A stretch of 64,000 nucleotides of DNA, taken from assembly GCA_037179515.1 (NCBI GenBank), contig JAXCGZ010007641.1, positions 1 through 64,000 of the forward strand, in the 5' to 3' direction. The stretch's first letter is position 1. Each line of letters starts with the position of its first letter. Positions 19,298 through 32,250 of this stretch are shown here, piece after piece. Below the pieces are notes generated by a model that saw only the letters and a list, made by a program, of their open reading frames with translations, made no database searches and had not been told where the DNA came from. The stretch is from Halocaridina rubra (Eukaryota > Arthropoda > Malacostraca > Decapoda > Atyidae). The position numbers and the translations under genes were made by a program.

Positions 19298-20205
19298 TAT
19301 TAGGATAGGTATGTGTGAGGAAATGGTTGGGAAGAAGGCGCGTGGATTGAGTATAAGGTTAGAAGTAAGTCTATTACAGTATTCCACCAGGGCTGCTAAA
19401 TCTTCATAAGAATGGTATGACGAGAGAATTAGTGGCATAGTTATAAACCCAATGACAGAATTTTGGAAGTTAGCAAATTGTTTGCCGAAAACCCTTCTTT
19501 ATTGGATAATTTGGAGGCACACTAAAGAGATTGGTTGAGAAGATAGGCAAGGTATGCTGTAGAAGGAAACAATGAGTTCAGCAATCAGCAGAGTGATTAC
19601 ATAAAAATTGGTTAGCTTCAAAATAGGGAGGTTAAACCAAGTAGTTTGGTACTAAGTGAGGCTGACGTTTTCAGATGTGTTGGAGTAAACATATATGGCA
19701 GTCAGCCAATAAACAGTCCATATGGCATGAGCAGGAAGATGACTACTCTGAAGACTGATCAGGGGTTGGTTGAACACATACATATCGAGGCAAACCTAGA
19801 CTGACTGCATGAGGAATTAGCTACACATTTACAATAGTGTTGTACTTTGAATAAAAGAAATTGAGGGCTTTTAGAATAATTTTTTATTTTTGTAGAGAGG
19901 AATGAAAGAGTTGTTTGGAGTTAGTTAGTTATAGATAGCCACCCAGGAGGGTGGACGGACCGTGGTAGGCCCGGAGGTGAAATCATTTAAAGCTGGAGTG
20001 ATTCTGTAAAAGTAAAAAAAGACTTAAAAATGTTCTGCCTTGGGTTAGAAGTCTCTTAAAAACTCTTTTTGATAAGATGCTTTGATTTGAAAGGAAGAAG
20101 GAAGTTGGGATAGGATAGTGGTGAAGAAGGGAGAGTTGATGGTGCCACGTGCACGTTTTTAACCCCTAGGAGACCACCAGGAAGGAAGGGTAAATTTTGA
20201 GATAT
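19298..20205. other. Intron sequence, unassigned
   Basis: No open gene. A degenerate + strand reading contains TVHMA and LHEELATHLQ-like pieces near 19690-19840 that could be an old transposon relic, but I cannot place it in a family. There is a short ATCT run near 20205. Confidence 0.35.
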
Positions 20206-22685
20206 ATCTATCTATCTACCTTGGCTGTTTCCACATGTAATTGGGGGGTAGCTGACATCAAAAAAAGAAAACAATAAGGGGATTACTTTGCTCTATGGGC
20301 AATGACGAGGGAGATAGCGACGGTTCAGATGGCACTGCTGGAGTGCCACAGCCCATCCTCCCGGCTCTTCCACAACCTGTGTCGCTTCACAACTGCCAAC
20401 TCCCCTGCTGCCCCTACCACAGGGCTACCTCTGTAAGATGCAGTCCCGTGGTAACAGCAGATGCCCATCAGAGCTGCGTCACAATCGCTTGCCACTCATT
20501 CCTATTCTCAGCACGCTCGCTTGCTTCCCTCACATTCATCCTCTTATCATTCAGGGCTCTCCTTACTCCATCCATCCATCCAAACCTAGGCCTCCCTCTA
20601 GCATTTCTCCCATCAACTCTCGCATTCATCACCTTTTTCAGCACTCTTTCATCATTCATCCTTTCCACATGGCCAAACCATCTCAGAACATTCATATCTA
20701 CTCTGGCTGCAATTTCTCTCCTCACACCTGTTCTTGCTCTCACCACTTCATTCCTAACCCTATCCAACCGAGATACACCAATCATACTCCTCAGGCATTT
20801 CATATCAGACACATTTAGTTTCCGTCTCTCACTTACTTTCATACCCCATAACTCTGATCCATGCATCACAGTTGGCACAACCACTTTCTCATACAAAACT
20901 TTCTTAACATTCATTTCCAACCCTCTATTCTTCATCGCTCCTTTCAACACACCCAACACTTTTCATCCTTCATTCACTCTGTGACACACATCTGCTTCCA
21001 CTCCACCATTTGTGGCTATAACCGAGCCTAAATACTTAAACTGATCAACTTCCTCAAGTGTCTCTCCATTCAGCATAACATTCAATCAGTCACCATCCTC
21101 ATTTCTTGTACACCTCATAACCTTACTCTTTCCCACATTCAGTCGCAACTTCCTTCTCTCATACACCCTTCCAAATTCTGACACTAACTGACACAGCTTC
21201 TCTGAATCTACCACCACCACAGTATCATCTGCAAACAGCAACTGATTCAGCTCCCACTCATTATCAAACCCATCTACCATTCTCAGACCTCGACCACGCA
21301 CTCGCTCATTCACCTCTCTTATGACTCCATCAATATACAAATTAAACAGCCATGGTGACATCACACATCCCTGTTACAGTCCCACACTCACTGGAAACCA
21401 TTCACTCACTTCATTCCCTACCCTAACACAAGCTCTACTGCCCTCATACACTCTCACTGCATGCAACAATTTACCATTAATTCCATATAATCTCACAACA
21501 TTCCACATTGCCTCTCTATCAACTCTATCATACACTTTGTCTAGATCCAAAAATGCAAAATACACATCCTTACCCTTTGCTAAATATTTCTCATATAACT
21601 GCCTAACTATAAAAGTCTGATATATACAATCTCTACCTCTCCTAAAACCAGTCTGCAGTTCCGCAATCACATTTTCTGTCTTATCCCTAATCCTATTAAC
21701 CAGTATCCTACCATACACTTATGCTACCACACTCAACAAACTTATACCCCTAAAATTACTGCATTCATACACATCTCCCTTACCGTTGTATAGGGGCACT
21801 ATACAAGTAATCACCCATTCCATTGGCACCATTGACAACATAAAGCATATATTAAACACTCTCGCTAACCATTCCAATGCAGTCACACCCCTTCTTTCAA
21901 TATCTCCGCTCTCACACCATCCATTCCATTTGCTTTACCTGCTTTCGCTTCATACAATGCCCTTTTCACCTCCTCTCTTTTAATCTTTCTCTCATTTTCA
22001 TCTCCCAATACTGGCATTTGAACACCCCTCACTGCCACTATAGCTGCCTCTTTATCTTCCTCAACATTCAGCAAGCACTCAAAATTTTCTGCCCATCATT
22101 TCCTTGCATCATTCCCTCTTAACATCTGTCTATTCACATCTTTCAGTCTCTTCCATCCTCGATCCACCCTTCCTTACTCTCTTCACTTCTTTCCAAAACT
22201 TCTTATTCTCCTCATATGACCTACTAAAATCCTGTCCCCACCCAACGTTTGCCAACCTCTTCTCTTCCTCTACCTTCCGCTTGTTTTCCACATTTTTCTC
22301 CCTATATCTTTCATACTTTTACCTACTTTTACACTGCAGCCATTCCTCAAAAGCCCTCTTTTTCTCTTTCACCTTCATTTTCACCCCTTCATTCTACCTC
22401 TCGCTGCCCCTCCTCATGCCACCTCCAGCAAACCTCTTTCCACACACATCACTTGCATGTCCCACAAAACATTCTTTCATCAACCCCTATTCCTCCTCTA
22501 ACTTTCCAACTTCTCTTTCTTTCACCCTGTCATATGCCACTCTCAACCTGTCCTGATATTCCTGTCTCTTCTCTGGCTTTGTCAACTCTTCCACCTTCAC
22601 CATTTCCCTTCTACATCCCCCCACTCTGTTTCCCCACTCTTTTGCTATTGGGAGATAGGCAACAAAAACAAATTTATAAATATTA
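20206..22685 (-). mobile_element. RTE-like non-LTR retrotransposon relic
   Basis: Minus-strand frames give, 5' to 3': an endonuclease-RT linker (EEVKRALYEAKAGKANGMDG, about 21900), RT blocks LQTGFRRGRDCIYQTF and FAFLDLDKVYDRVDREAMWN (21374-21718), then MSPWLFNLYIDGVIREV and NQLLFADDTVVVVDSEK (catalytic FADD, 21086-21364), and a C-terminus with LRWFGHVERMNDERVLKK and GRPRFGWMDGVRRALNDK (20468-20959). Several frameshifts and stops, and no endonuclease catalytic part remains. The exact clade (RTE versus related) cannot be settled by eye. It ends near an (ATCT)n tract at 20205. The long proline/serine-rich + strand frames here are antisense shadows. Confidence 0.8.
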
Positions 22686-22699
22686 ATGATGAAACATAA

Positions 22700-25600
22700 A
22701 TGGATGAAAAAAAATATAGAGGGAAAATAGTTGTTGCTGATGACCAGCAAAGGACAAGGCTTCCTTATTGGAAGCACACTAGAGTGTGTTGAGCTCATGC
22801 TGGAGAGCTTGAAGGTAATATTCTCAACCTCTTTAGCTCTTGGCTTAACAATGAGCTGTTGCCTGATTATCTAGGGGGTGGGCACTGGCTAATAATATTC
22901 TGTAGGCAGTCCAGATGGTTCATTGCTGCTCTGATTATGGTACTAGCAGCTTGAAAGTCTTTTGGGTCAATGCTAGGAGTTACTGGGGCCTTAATTTTCC
23001 GTCGTATCTGAGAAGACTTCATATTCGAGGATGTAGTGGAGAGAGGGTTGCGGCATAGCTTCCTGGCAGTAAGTGCAATGCTTGACGAATTCTTCGATCA
23101 TTTGCTATGTGCACTTGTATCCCGAGTCTCAGTCAATAGATGTTGACAGCTGTATGTCTGTGGAGGTTATCGGGCAGGGTGATGCGCTGGAGGTTGGTGG
23201 TGGTTTTGTACCACAATGTAGAGGGAGATTCGGTGCCCGTGCACCGAATGTGGCTGGGTAGTTATAAGTTAAAGTGTGATTTGGAGGCCTTGGTCTTAAT
23301 CTGGATAGGCCTCGGGGGCAGGGATACTTGAGTTTCTGCCCGGAGAGAGGCTAGCTTGGCTGCTTGGTCGGCTTCTTCATTTCCTTTGATGCCGACATGG
23401 TTGGGAATCCAAACAAGGGTGACAGCTTTGCCAATGTTGATAGCACTGTGGTAGAGGCGAAGGATGTCAGTGATATTTCTCGCATTGTCTCTGCCTGTAA
23501 GGCACCATTGGAGTCAGTGAGAATGAGGGCATGTTCAGTTTCTTGTTGGGAGAAGAAGTTAAGGGTATTGGTGATGGCAACCAGCTCAATTTGAAACGAG
23601 GAGCAGGAGTTTGACAATCTCTTGGATTCTATGTTTTCTTTGGTGGTGAAGGCGGCAGCTGAGGCTCCAGTTTCTTGATTAACTGAGCCATCTGTGTAGA
23701 TTTGGGAGTTGTGCATGCTCCAACTCTGGATTTTGTCCTTGTATATGGTTTTGAGGATAAGCAGGTTGACTGAGCTTTTGGAGCTGTCAGGAAGCTCGAT
23801 TTTTATGTCGTGCGGCTGGTAGTCCCATGGAGGAGGGCATCAGTAGTTGGTGTGTGGAGTGTCCTGGTTCTTGGATAGGATGTCCTCCTTGACTCCTAAG
23901 GCCTGCAGCTCAGCGCAGACATTGGCTGCCCAGGTCCTTGCGGGGAGGTTCGGGTGTTGGCCGAGGGAAAGTTTGAAGTTATTACCAGCGAGGCAGGGAC
24001 GTTGTGCCGTGGTGGTTTTGGCCACTGTGATGGTCATTCTCTGTAGAGATCTGTGTTTAATGGCATGAGATTGGATCCAGCTGAAGGTTTTCTATCTTAT
24101 TTCACATGGGGGCTCCTAGCATGGTCTGCATTGGCATTGTTTTGGATAACCTCTATCTTGTTCCATTGTCGGTCTTCTAGGAGCCAAAGGGTGGGACAGT
24201 CATAGTCCACGAGGCTCCGTATGGCTTGCATGTAGAAGGTTCTGAGGAGACTAAAGCTTGTGCTGTCGTATAAGCGTGACATTTGACGAAGTATGGTCTG
24301 TCTCATTTTGCACTTGTTGCACAAATATTGTATCTCGGGTCCAAAGGAGAGTGGGCTGTCGATGTATACCCCCAGATTAAGGTGCCTAGTGATTCAGTCC
24401 AGTGATATGTTATTTATGTCTAGTGGTATGTCCAGTCTCTGCTGGTGGATGGGGAACGCCTTAGTTTTGAGGGCATTTATTTCGAGTCCAAGGGAGATGG
24501 AGGCTTGATGTATTTTGTTGAGGCAAAGCTGGGTCTTGTTAAAAGACCTATCACCTCTTGTGACGAGGTAGAGTCATCTGCATAGTTGAAGAATTTAGCC
24601 CCAGGAGGCAGTGTAACGTCCATGATCTTTTCCATAATACAGTTGAAGAGGAAGTGACTGAGAATTCCACCTATGGGGGTCCCGTTTTTGTGTGGGTTGT
24701 AGGTGGAGTAGTGCCCTTTTACTTGAACTCGAGAGCTGCGTTGTAGCAGACTCAGCTTGATCCAGGAGAGAAGGTATCCTTTGATCTTCTTGTCAACTAG
24801 AGCAAAGAGTATAGCTGGGACATTGGCAAGTTCAAAGGCCTTAACAGGTCGAGGAAGATGATGAACCCACAGTGGTCATTTACTAATGATAGCATGGATG
24901 CTATGCATTTTGAAGTGCTTAAACCTGGTTGGTAGGCAAACATATTCTTATGGAAGGGTGGACTTCCAGCGAAGCCTGTTAAGTACCATCTTTTCTGCTG
25001 TTTTGCTCAAGCAGCTTAAGAAGGATATAGCGCATGGGTTTTCTGGATCGTTGGGTTTAGGGATGGGCTGAATATCTGTCTTGTTCCATGAATCTGGTCT
25101 GACTCTTTGGGTGTAAGTGCAGTTTATAAGTGAGAGTAGAGCTAGTTCCCCCTGGGGCTCCATATTCTGAATCATTGTTCTTAGAGCTCTTGTTCACTTT
25201 TCGCATCTTGGTCAGGGTGAAGGGGGTGTCGACAAGGTCCTCAGTGTTGATGGTTTCCTTAATTTCTTCCCATCTTGCTGTGGTGAGACCCTGTAGAGTT
25301 CTTCTGGTCGTGATGAGGAGCTGAATGGAGTTTGCTCTCTCAGTGTATTTGAGGGAGAGCTCTTCTTCTACCCTTCTTGGGTCCCTGTATGGGACGGTTC
25401 TTGGAGTTCTTCCCTTGGCAAAGTAGTTAATGTTTCTCCACATGTGGCCCACAGAGGTGTGGGGGTCTAGAATGGAGCACCATTCGAGCCATTTTTTCCT
25501 TTTGATCTCTTTTGTCTCTTCATGGATATGTTCTTTGACTACATGGAGGGCACGGTAAGAGTCATCGGTGGGGCAGTTTCTGTGGACCTTTCGGACAAAG

Positions 25601-27950
25601 TTGAGCCGGTGATTGAGTTCTTCAACTCTATCACAGTAGTACCACCTGACATGGTGATTTGTTTGCCCTAGTTTGCAAAGGCGGATGGAAGAGACTGCTG
25701 TGGCTTGCAAGGCATTGACTAGTTCAGCCTCAGCTTGACCAATATTCCCTGGAGGTGTGTAAGCTGAATACCAATTGCTAAGGTGCTCCTGGAATCGACC
25801 CCAGTTGGCCTTGAAATTTTATCAAGGAGGTGGAGCAGGGATTTTTTTTTTTTTTTCTTTAAAGGGTGTGACACCGGGACAGGCAGAAACTGCCCTCATC
25901 AATAAAGGCCCGGGCACGAGAAAATACCAAGACGAAGAAAAAGAAAAAGGTTAAGGGCAAGGCAGAGATGAGGTAATGTCACACAAAGGAAAACGAAAGA
26001 CAGAAAAAAACAGTCAAAGTACAGAGGACCCAGAGATATGGAGGACTAGGCTCTGAGATGATGATAGATCTGCTTTTTGAAGGATGAAAGGTCATAAGAA
26101 TTAGGAAAGACAGAAGGAGGAAGAGAGTTCTAGAGTCTGGAGGTAGATGGGAAGAAGCACTCGCTGCACTGACCAATCCGCGAGCTAAAAATCTCCACAC
26201 AGTACCTGTGAGATGAGGCTGCTTGGCGAGTGTTACGCGGCCTCGGCAGTGGAGGAGGGATGCAACTCGCCGACTCATCAGAGCAGCGATGGAAGTAGTA
26301 GCGATAAAAAAGCGAAAGGGAAGATACCTTATGGCGAATAGAGAGAGAATCCAGGTTAGAAGTAAGAGAAGGATCATTAATGAGTCTGACTGCCTTAGAT
26401 TCAACCCTATCAAGAAGATAAGTAAAGGAAAAAGCACCCCAGATGTGTGAGCAGTATTCTAAGCAGGGGCGGATAAGACCTTTGTAAATTTTAAGTAACT
26501 GCAAGGAGGAAAAGTAATGACGAAAACGAAACAAAACCCCCAATTTTTTGGATGAAGATTTAGAAATTTGGATTATGTGATTCCTTCAAGGCAAGTTAGA
26601 GGCTATATGGATTCCTAATATATTGATAGAGTTAAGAGGGTAAATATCATTAGTTTCGAAGACAATAGGGTTATCAGGAGGAGAAGAAGATAAAGAGATA
26701 GCCAGACACTGTATCTTGGAGGCATTGAATATAACTAAATTTTGAGTGCCCCATTCAGATACTCTCTGCAAATCGGAGTTAAGAGTAGAAGAAAGAGTGA
26801 TACGAGACTGATTACGACTAACAGATGATGGTTGTGAGGAAAAGGCAGAGGAAAAGTGAAGGGTAGAATCATCGGCAAAGGCATGAAGAAGAGAGGAAGA
26901 TGGGGATTGTAGAAGATCATTGATGAAGAGAAGAAGCGAGTAGGTGAAAGAACAGCTTTAGGTGGATCCCATCGTGGACACTCGTGACATTGGGGTGTAT
27001 TCCCCAAGCAGTGACTTGCCTTAGGGAGTTTGAGATAAAGGTGAGATCCAGAATTCCACTTCTGTTGTGAGTTGGCTCATAGTCATTGAGCATAATGATG
27101 TCCTCTTGGTCGTCCAGCAGACTTATGATGTGTCTGCCTGCTGCACAGGTATGATTGGACTTAAATCTGGGGTGGTGCGCATTAACATCACCACCATTAT
27201 GTGAAACTGGCTCTGCAAAAGAGGGTGGACAAGTCCAGGTCACCATCCTGCTGTCTATAGATGCTGTAGAAGTCTATGCTGATTCCTTGTAATTTAATGT
27301 TGACAGCTAGGACATGTACTCCCTCACCACAGTTGACAGGTTGAATGATATCTTTGGAAAACAAGTTCCTTTTAATGAAGGTGGCACTGCCTCTGTTCTC
27401 CCTCAGAGTCCAATGTTGGTAAAAGCCCTGGTATTCGGATACTTTGGGAATATTCTGTTCCAAATACAGGGTCTCCTGCACTATGATTAAATCGATATTG
27501 TCAGCCTTAGCAATGTCTTCTAGGTGTTGCATTTTGTTATTCAAACCCAGACTATTCCAATGTAGGATCCTGAGATTAGGCATCGTAAAGGTTTAAGAAG
27601 AGGAGGTGGAAGGAGTGGTGGTTTGGTGAAGGTGAGGTTGATTTTTCAAGGTGAGAGCTTGAGCGACGATGCCATGGGTGATTTCAGCTACTTGGTTGAA
27701 AGCACCCCCTGGGAGTGGAGTCCATATTGCTAACAAAGAGCCGTACTGCTGCGTGTACCTGGGTGATGAGTTTCGTAATGTCCTCAAGGGTGGAGAGGGG
27801 TAGAGGATTAGGAGTAGGTAGGGCTGAGGGAGTAGAAGAGGGTGTTTGGAGAGGTTACTGTGAAATGTTTAGTGGAGAGAGTGGAGCAAGGAGTTAAGCT
27901 TTTGGACACCAGGAAAGGATGGACAGTGAGAGAGTTGTGAGGAGGAATAG
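22700..27950 (-). mobile_element. I-type non-LTR retrotransposon, degenerate, interrupted by a Jockey-like LINE
   Basis: Minus strand. The ORF1 C-terminus (27593-27880) is followed by ORF2. The endonuclease starts MPNLRILHWNSLGLNNK with LIIVQETLYLEQNIPK (27197-27583), then GGDVNAHHPRFKSNHTCAAG and NRSGILDLTFIS (to about 26950). After the insertion come a linker (25057-25710), RT (KTDIQPIPKPNDPENP, 24948-25175), a thumb region (24097-24324) and an RNase H domain (IYTDGSVNQETGASAAAF, ELVAITNTLNFF, LILTDSNGALQAE, 23351-23716). Endonuclease-RT-RNase H order defines the I-type group. It carries frameshifts and stops and is inactive. A sister copy lies at 57601-58727 plus 63372-64000. Confidence 0.83.
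25836..26948 (-). mobile_element. Jockey-type LINE, 5'-truncated
   Basis: Minus strand. The FADD catalytic region is near 26880, followed by LQRVSEWGTQNLVIFNASK, YKGLIRPCLEYCSHIWGA, LDRVESKAVRLINDPSL, SSLSLFYRYYFHRCSDE and a terminal LPPSVFPNSYDLSSFKKQ-type end (26130-26543 and next frame). The 3' untranslated region ends in a poly-T tract at 25842-25857, which is the poly-A tail of a minus-strand insertion. It sits within the endonuclease-to-RT interval of the I-type LINE. It has frameshifts near the FADD block. Confidence 0.8.
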
Positions 27951-28880
27951 AGTACTTGGGTGTGTCAAGTATTTATACTAGAGGTAGTACAATGAAATGG
28001 AGGGATGAAATATATGAAGCCTTGTCCAAGAGGGAAAGAACTGTACAAAGGATAGAATGAACTGAATTGGTTTGAAATATTATATTTTGTGAGTGACACA
28101 CACCTTTGCTAAATAGAGATAGGGTATGTCTGGGAAACTAAGACTGATTTTGAAAATTTTCCCTGATCTTGTTCACTTTTACAACATGGACATGCATGAT
28201 TGTAAGCGAATGATTACTGATGAAGTGATGTAGATGAGTGAGTATTTTTCTTAGTTTTTTCCTGACTGGCAGAAATAGGCAAAAAAAAAAATCATAAAAA
28301 TGATTGCATATAAATGACATTATGGGACTTTATTGGATTTAGATAACTTATATTACAAAGCTTTTTATGTGATTTTTATAACAATAGAATTATTATTATA
28401 TATAAAGGGATGATGTAGTGATCTAAAGTCCTGTTAATTGGTATTTGACATACAATGTGTATTTTAATATTATTATGCAATATTTTAAGAGAGTAAGAAA
28501 AATATTTTTCCCTCTTATTGGAATAATTGCTGTATCCTTTTCCCAATTAGTGCTTTATTGCTTGGGACGATGACATATTTGCTGTTATAGTACATGACGA
28601 ATTACAAAATGTCCACTCTTCATCAATTTTGTCTTGAAAGCAACAGATGATGTATTTTTCTCCCCATAGTGTAAGTGACTTGAGAAAAGGATGTCAATTT
28701 ATTTTGTAGTGTAGTCAGATTTATGGCTCTTGTGTCTCACCTTTGGAATATAATAGATATCAATCATTATTTTATTGAGATTTAGAAAAAATTGATTATG
28801 TACGTGTTTTCACTTTGTATCCCAATAATTATATAAGTTTCAGTTTAATAACATACTTGTTTTTCTTTTATTTCTCTCAG
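27950..28880. other. Intron sequence, unassigned
   Basis: AT-rich, with no ORF or repeat family recognised. It ends in a strong polypyrimidine acceptor (TTATTTCTCTCAG) at 28880. Confidence 0.5.
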
Positions 28881-29131
28881 ACTCTTGCATTTTGATTGAA
28901 CCAATGCGAGGTAAACTTCAAGAAACTACAGAACTGTTGGCTACGATAAATATGCCTTCCTCAGGGTGTGATCAAGCTGTTTTATGTTTTAATGTTATTC
29001 TGTATATGTGTCTTGATAGTGGAGTTTGCACTATGAGACAAGTGAAACATGTTATCAAATTTATTGTTGTGGATTCAGCTAACCGTGTTGCTGCAGAGAA
29101 TGTTAGCGTTGATGTGATATTAAAACTGTAA
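28881..29131 (+). CDS. NHLRC2: NHLRC2-like gene, terminal exon
   Basis: The split GAC codon is completed from the previous exon, giving D-SCILIEPMRGKLQETTE, then LLATINMPSSGCDQAVLCFN, then VILYMCLDSGVCTMRQVKHV, and a TAA stop at 29129-29131. The V-x-L-Y-x-C-x-D-S-x-x-C-x-M motif followed by a hydrophobic strand and a short C-terminus is the characteristic end of NHLRC2. Two of its cysteines are in the family-typical positions. The phase match across a 9.9-kb, transposon-filled intron supports the exon chain. No canonical AATAAA was seen immediately downstream. Confidence 0.8.
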
Positions 29132-29524
29132 AAGTACAATATATCTCAAGATAAGATAATGATATCAGATGTCGTATATGACCATGCTAAGTGGAGGAGA
29201 GCTGTCAAAAACATCGACGCCATATAAAAGTGGGATAAGATGCTGAAAAAGAAGATAGTAACTATAACATGAGCTATGAGGATACTGTCCATATACTTTT
29301 AACCTATTTTACATTTTAAATGTCGGGGCAGTCTTGTTGACATTTATTGTTCTGTATAAAAAAAAATTATATGTAAAAGTGACAAAATAGTAAATATAAT
29401 TTTTTTCCAGTTTTCTGTATTGAGAGAAAAACACTTTTTTAAATTTATTATCACTTGTTTCTTTTTCCTACTGCCTCTCATCTATGATATATGTTTTGAT
29501 ACATTTTCTCTTATGATATACCTA
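29132..29524 (+). other. NHLRC2 3' flank with a possible LINE tail remnant
   Basis: Soon after the stop, the + strand reads DHAKWRRAVKNIDAI, stop, KWDKMLKKK (about 29180-29250). This resembles the C-terminal end of some arthropod LINE ORF2 proteins. If correct, the gene's 3' untranslated region includes a retrotransposon tail. Otherwise it is AT-rich with no other feature. Confidence 0.35.
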
Positions 29525-29734
29525 GTTCTCAGAATAACGTGGAGATAGGTTCTCAGAAGTCACGGGTAAATGGAAAATCGTGCGAAAATGCGTGTCATTT
29601 ACCATAGAAAACAATGATAAAGGGCATAGCTCGTTCCACAACCGTCCATAGACACACTATACCAAATATATAAGATAAGTAAAACATATATAACACATAT
29701 AAGTAAAACATACATTATTACGCTATCAGACACT
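29525..29734 (-). repeat. Reversed dispersed repeat arm
   Basis: Reverse complement of the 16.15-16.33 kb arm (shared AGTTCTCAGAATAACG-like end, CATAGACACACTATACCAAA and AGTAAAACATAT). It leads straight into the satellite array of the next Tigger-like element. Confidence 0.5.
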
Positions 29735-30129
29735 ATCTCACGTAGTTGCGAGCCTTTGTCCGAAACGCTGATACCGGTATCGTATTTTACATGCTGCAAT
29801 ACTGTTAGTATTTATGTTTTTTACTATTTTTTGCTGTTTTATTATTCTTAGGCTAAGAAATACGTTGTTTTTATCAATAAAGTCATGCAACTACTGGAAA
29901 TTTTAATATATATGCTAGCTCACGTAGCTGCGACCCCAATACATTGTACGCTATCGGACACTATTTCAAATGATGCAATACTGTGAGTTATACTGTACAG
30001 TGTTCCCCCGCTGTATCACGTTTCTTGGTTCGCGCTCTCACTGTATCGCGATTTTATTTTGGATAAATTATTATTTTATTTTATGGGTATACGCAAAAAT
30101 ATTAAAATATTAAAAAAATAAAAATTTTC

Positions 30130-30860
30130 AGTTAATTTTTTTATTGAAAAAAAATTCATTATTTAATTGATAAAAAAAATTTATTTCCCAGCCTATGAAT
30201 AATAAAACAGTAATAAATAGTAAACATAAATTTAGATATACGTACGTACAGTATAACACAGTATTGCATCATGCGAAATAGTGTCCGATGTATTGGGGTC
30301 GCAGCTACGTGAGCTAGCATATATATTTATATTTCCAGTAGTTTCTTGATTCTATTGATAAAAACGTATTTCTTAGCCTATGAATAATAAAACAGTAAAA
30401 AATAGTAAACAGTATTGCACCACGTAAAATACGATACCGGTATCAGTGTTTCGGAAAACGCAAAGGCTCTCACCTACGTGACCTAGTGAATATTAAAATT
30501 TTCATTATTTTATTGATAAAACAAGTATTTCCTAGCCTAAGAATAATAAAACAGTAAAAAATAGTAAAAAACATAAATACAGTACTAACAGTATTGCACC
30601 ATGAAAAATACGATACCGGTATCACGTTTCGGAAAACGCAAAGAATCTCACCTACGTGACCTATTGAATATTAAAATTTTCCTTATTTTATTGATAAAAC
30701 AAGTATTTCCTAGCCTAAGAATAATAAAACAGTAAAATATAATAAAAAACATAAAGTACTATCAGTATTGCACCATGTAAAATACGATACCGCTATCAGC
30801 GTTTCGGAAAACGAAAAGGCTCTCACCTACGTGAGATAGTTCATGGAATGGTATTGGCTG
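30130..30860. repeat. 5' array of the Tigger-like family
   Basis: About four units of 150-180 bp share AATAAAACAGTAAAAAATAG, AGTATTGCACCATG and GGAAAACGCAAAGGCTCTCA. This is the reverse orientation of the array at 1300-2720. Confidence 0.8.
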
Positions 30861-31072
30861 AAAGTTCGGGAGACGAAAAATCACAGAATTGTTTTTCAAT
30901 ATGTTCTGTATCATGGGGTCTGATTGGCTTTTTCATTGCAGTTTGCTTTTCCCTCCAGTTTCCTGTGTGCCGCCTCACTCGCTCAGTCTAACTCACGTGT
31001 GCACCGTTCTCGTTGTTGTTATTAATACGTTTTGCTTGTGATTGTGTTTTCACGCGTAATTTAACCTTTGCA

Positions 31073-31364
31073 ATGCCTCCCAAACGTCCTTCACCTTCTA
31101 AGGCTTCTGGTAGTCAGCCTAAGCGGCAAAGGAAATGTTAACCATTGTAGATAAAGTGAAACTCTTAGATATGTTGAAAGAAGGAAAAAGGTTTGTGGAT
31201 GTCGGCCGCTATTTTGGCCTCAATGAATCTACTGTGCGCTACATCAAAAAGGACGAGGCAAAGATCAGGAAAACAGTGAGCATTTCTTTTGATAAATCAG
31301 CGAAGAGGGTCGTAACAGCCCGCAATAAGGCAGTAGTGCGGATGGAAGCTGCTTTGGCCTCCCT
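31073..31364 (+). pseudogene. Tigger transposase N-terminal domain, frameshifted
   Basis: ATG at 31073 gives MPPKRPSPSKASGSQPKRQR, then one lost A (the 6826 copy has AGGAAAATG, this one AGGAAATG) shifts the frame. The frame at 31135 continues VDKVKLLDMLKEGKRFVDVG, then YFGLNESTVRYIKKDEAKI. This is a CENP-B/pogo helix-turn-helix with the classic N-E-S-T-V-R-Y-I-K-K signature. It ends abruptly where the 161-bp array begins. It would bind transposon ends in the intact protein. No catalytic part is present. Confidence 0.85.
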
Positions 31365-32250
31365 GTGGGAGGGTTTATGCAGTACGTAAACGTAAAAATA
31401 ATTGTAAAATACCTATGTATGCCACGTCATCATCACCTCATTCACAGTAATTTTATCTATCACTTTCATAAAAATTTACGTTGTTTGCTGTTATTTATAA
31501 TGTAAAGGGTGTTTTTTTAACAGTGCAGGGAGGGTTTATACAGTACGTAAACGTAAAAATAATTGTAAAATACCTATGTATGTCACGTCATCATCACCTC
31601 ATTCACCGTAATTTTATCTATCACGTTCATAAAAATTTATTTTGCTTGCTGTTATTTATAATGTAAAGGGTGTTTTTTTAACAATGCAGGGAGGGTTTAT
31701 ACAGTACATAAACGTAAAAATAATTGTAAACTACCTATGTATGTCACGTCATCAACACCTCATTCACCGTAATTTTATCTATCACTTTCATAAAAATTTA
31801 CGTTGCTTGCTGTTATTTATAATGTAAAGGGTGTTTTTTTAACAGTGCAGGGAGGGTTTATACAGTGCGTAAACGTAAAAATAATTGTAAAATACCTATG
31901 TATGTCACGTCATCATCACATTCACGGTAAGTTTTCCTATCACTTTCATAAAAATTTATGTTGCTTGCTGTTATTTATAATGTAAAGGGTGTTTTTTTAA
32001 CAGTGCAGGGTGCGTTTATACAGTACGTAAATGTAAAAATAATTGTAAAATACCTATGTACATGAGTATGTCATGTAATTACCACTTCATTCACCGTAAT
32101 TTTATCTATCACTTTCATATAAATTTACGTTGCATGCTGTTATTTATGAAGTAAAGGGTGGTATGTTAACAGTACAGGGAGGGTTTATACAGTGTAAACA
32201 TAAAAATAAATTAAAATATCTATGGTTACATATAGGCTGATCCTACTCCG
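31365..32250 (+). repeat. 161-bp tandem array
   Basis: Anchors GGGAGGGTTTAT at 31365, 31528, 31689, 31850 and 32178, plus a variant near 32008. The three central units are exactly 161 bp apart and nearly identical. Each unit carries a short frame of about 60 codons (starting near 31481, 31642 and 31803) that is a by-product of the repeat. Confidence 0.9.

Noticed and set aside
20295..22686. Several + strand Ser/Pro/His-rich frames of 80-229 codons
   Set aside because: Antisense of the RTE-like LINE, whose minus strand carries the RT motifs.
23073..25324. Several + strand frames of 60-76 codons
   Set aside because: Antisense of the I-type LINE ORF2 and its RNase H region.
31481..31985. Three similar 60-codon frames at 161-bp spacing
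   Set aside because: Each is the same stretch of the satellite unit. No start context or conservation beyond the repeat.
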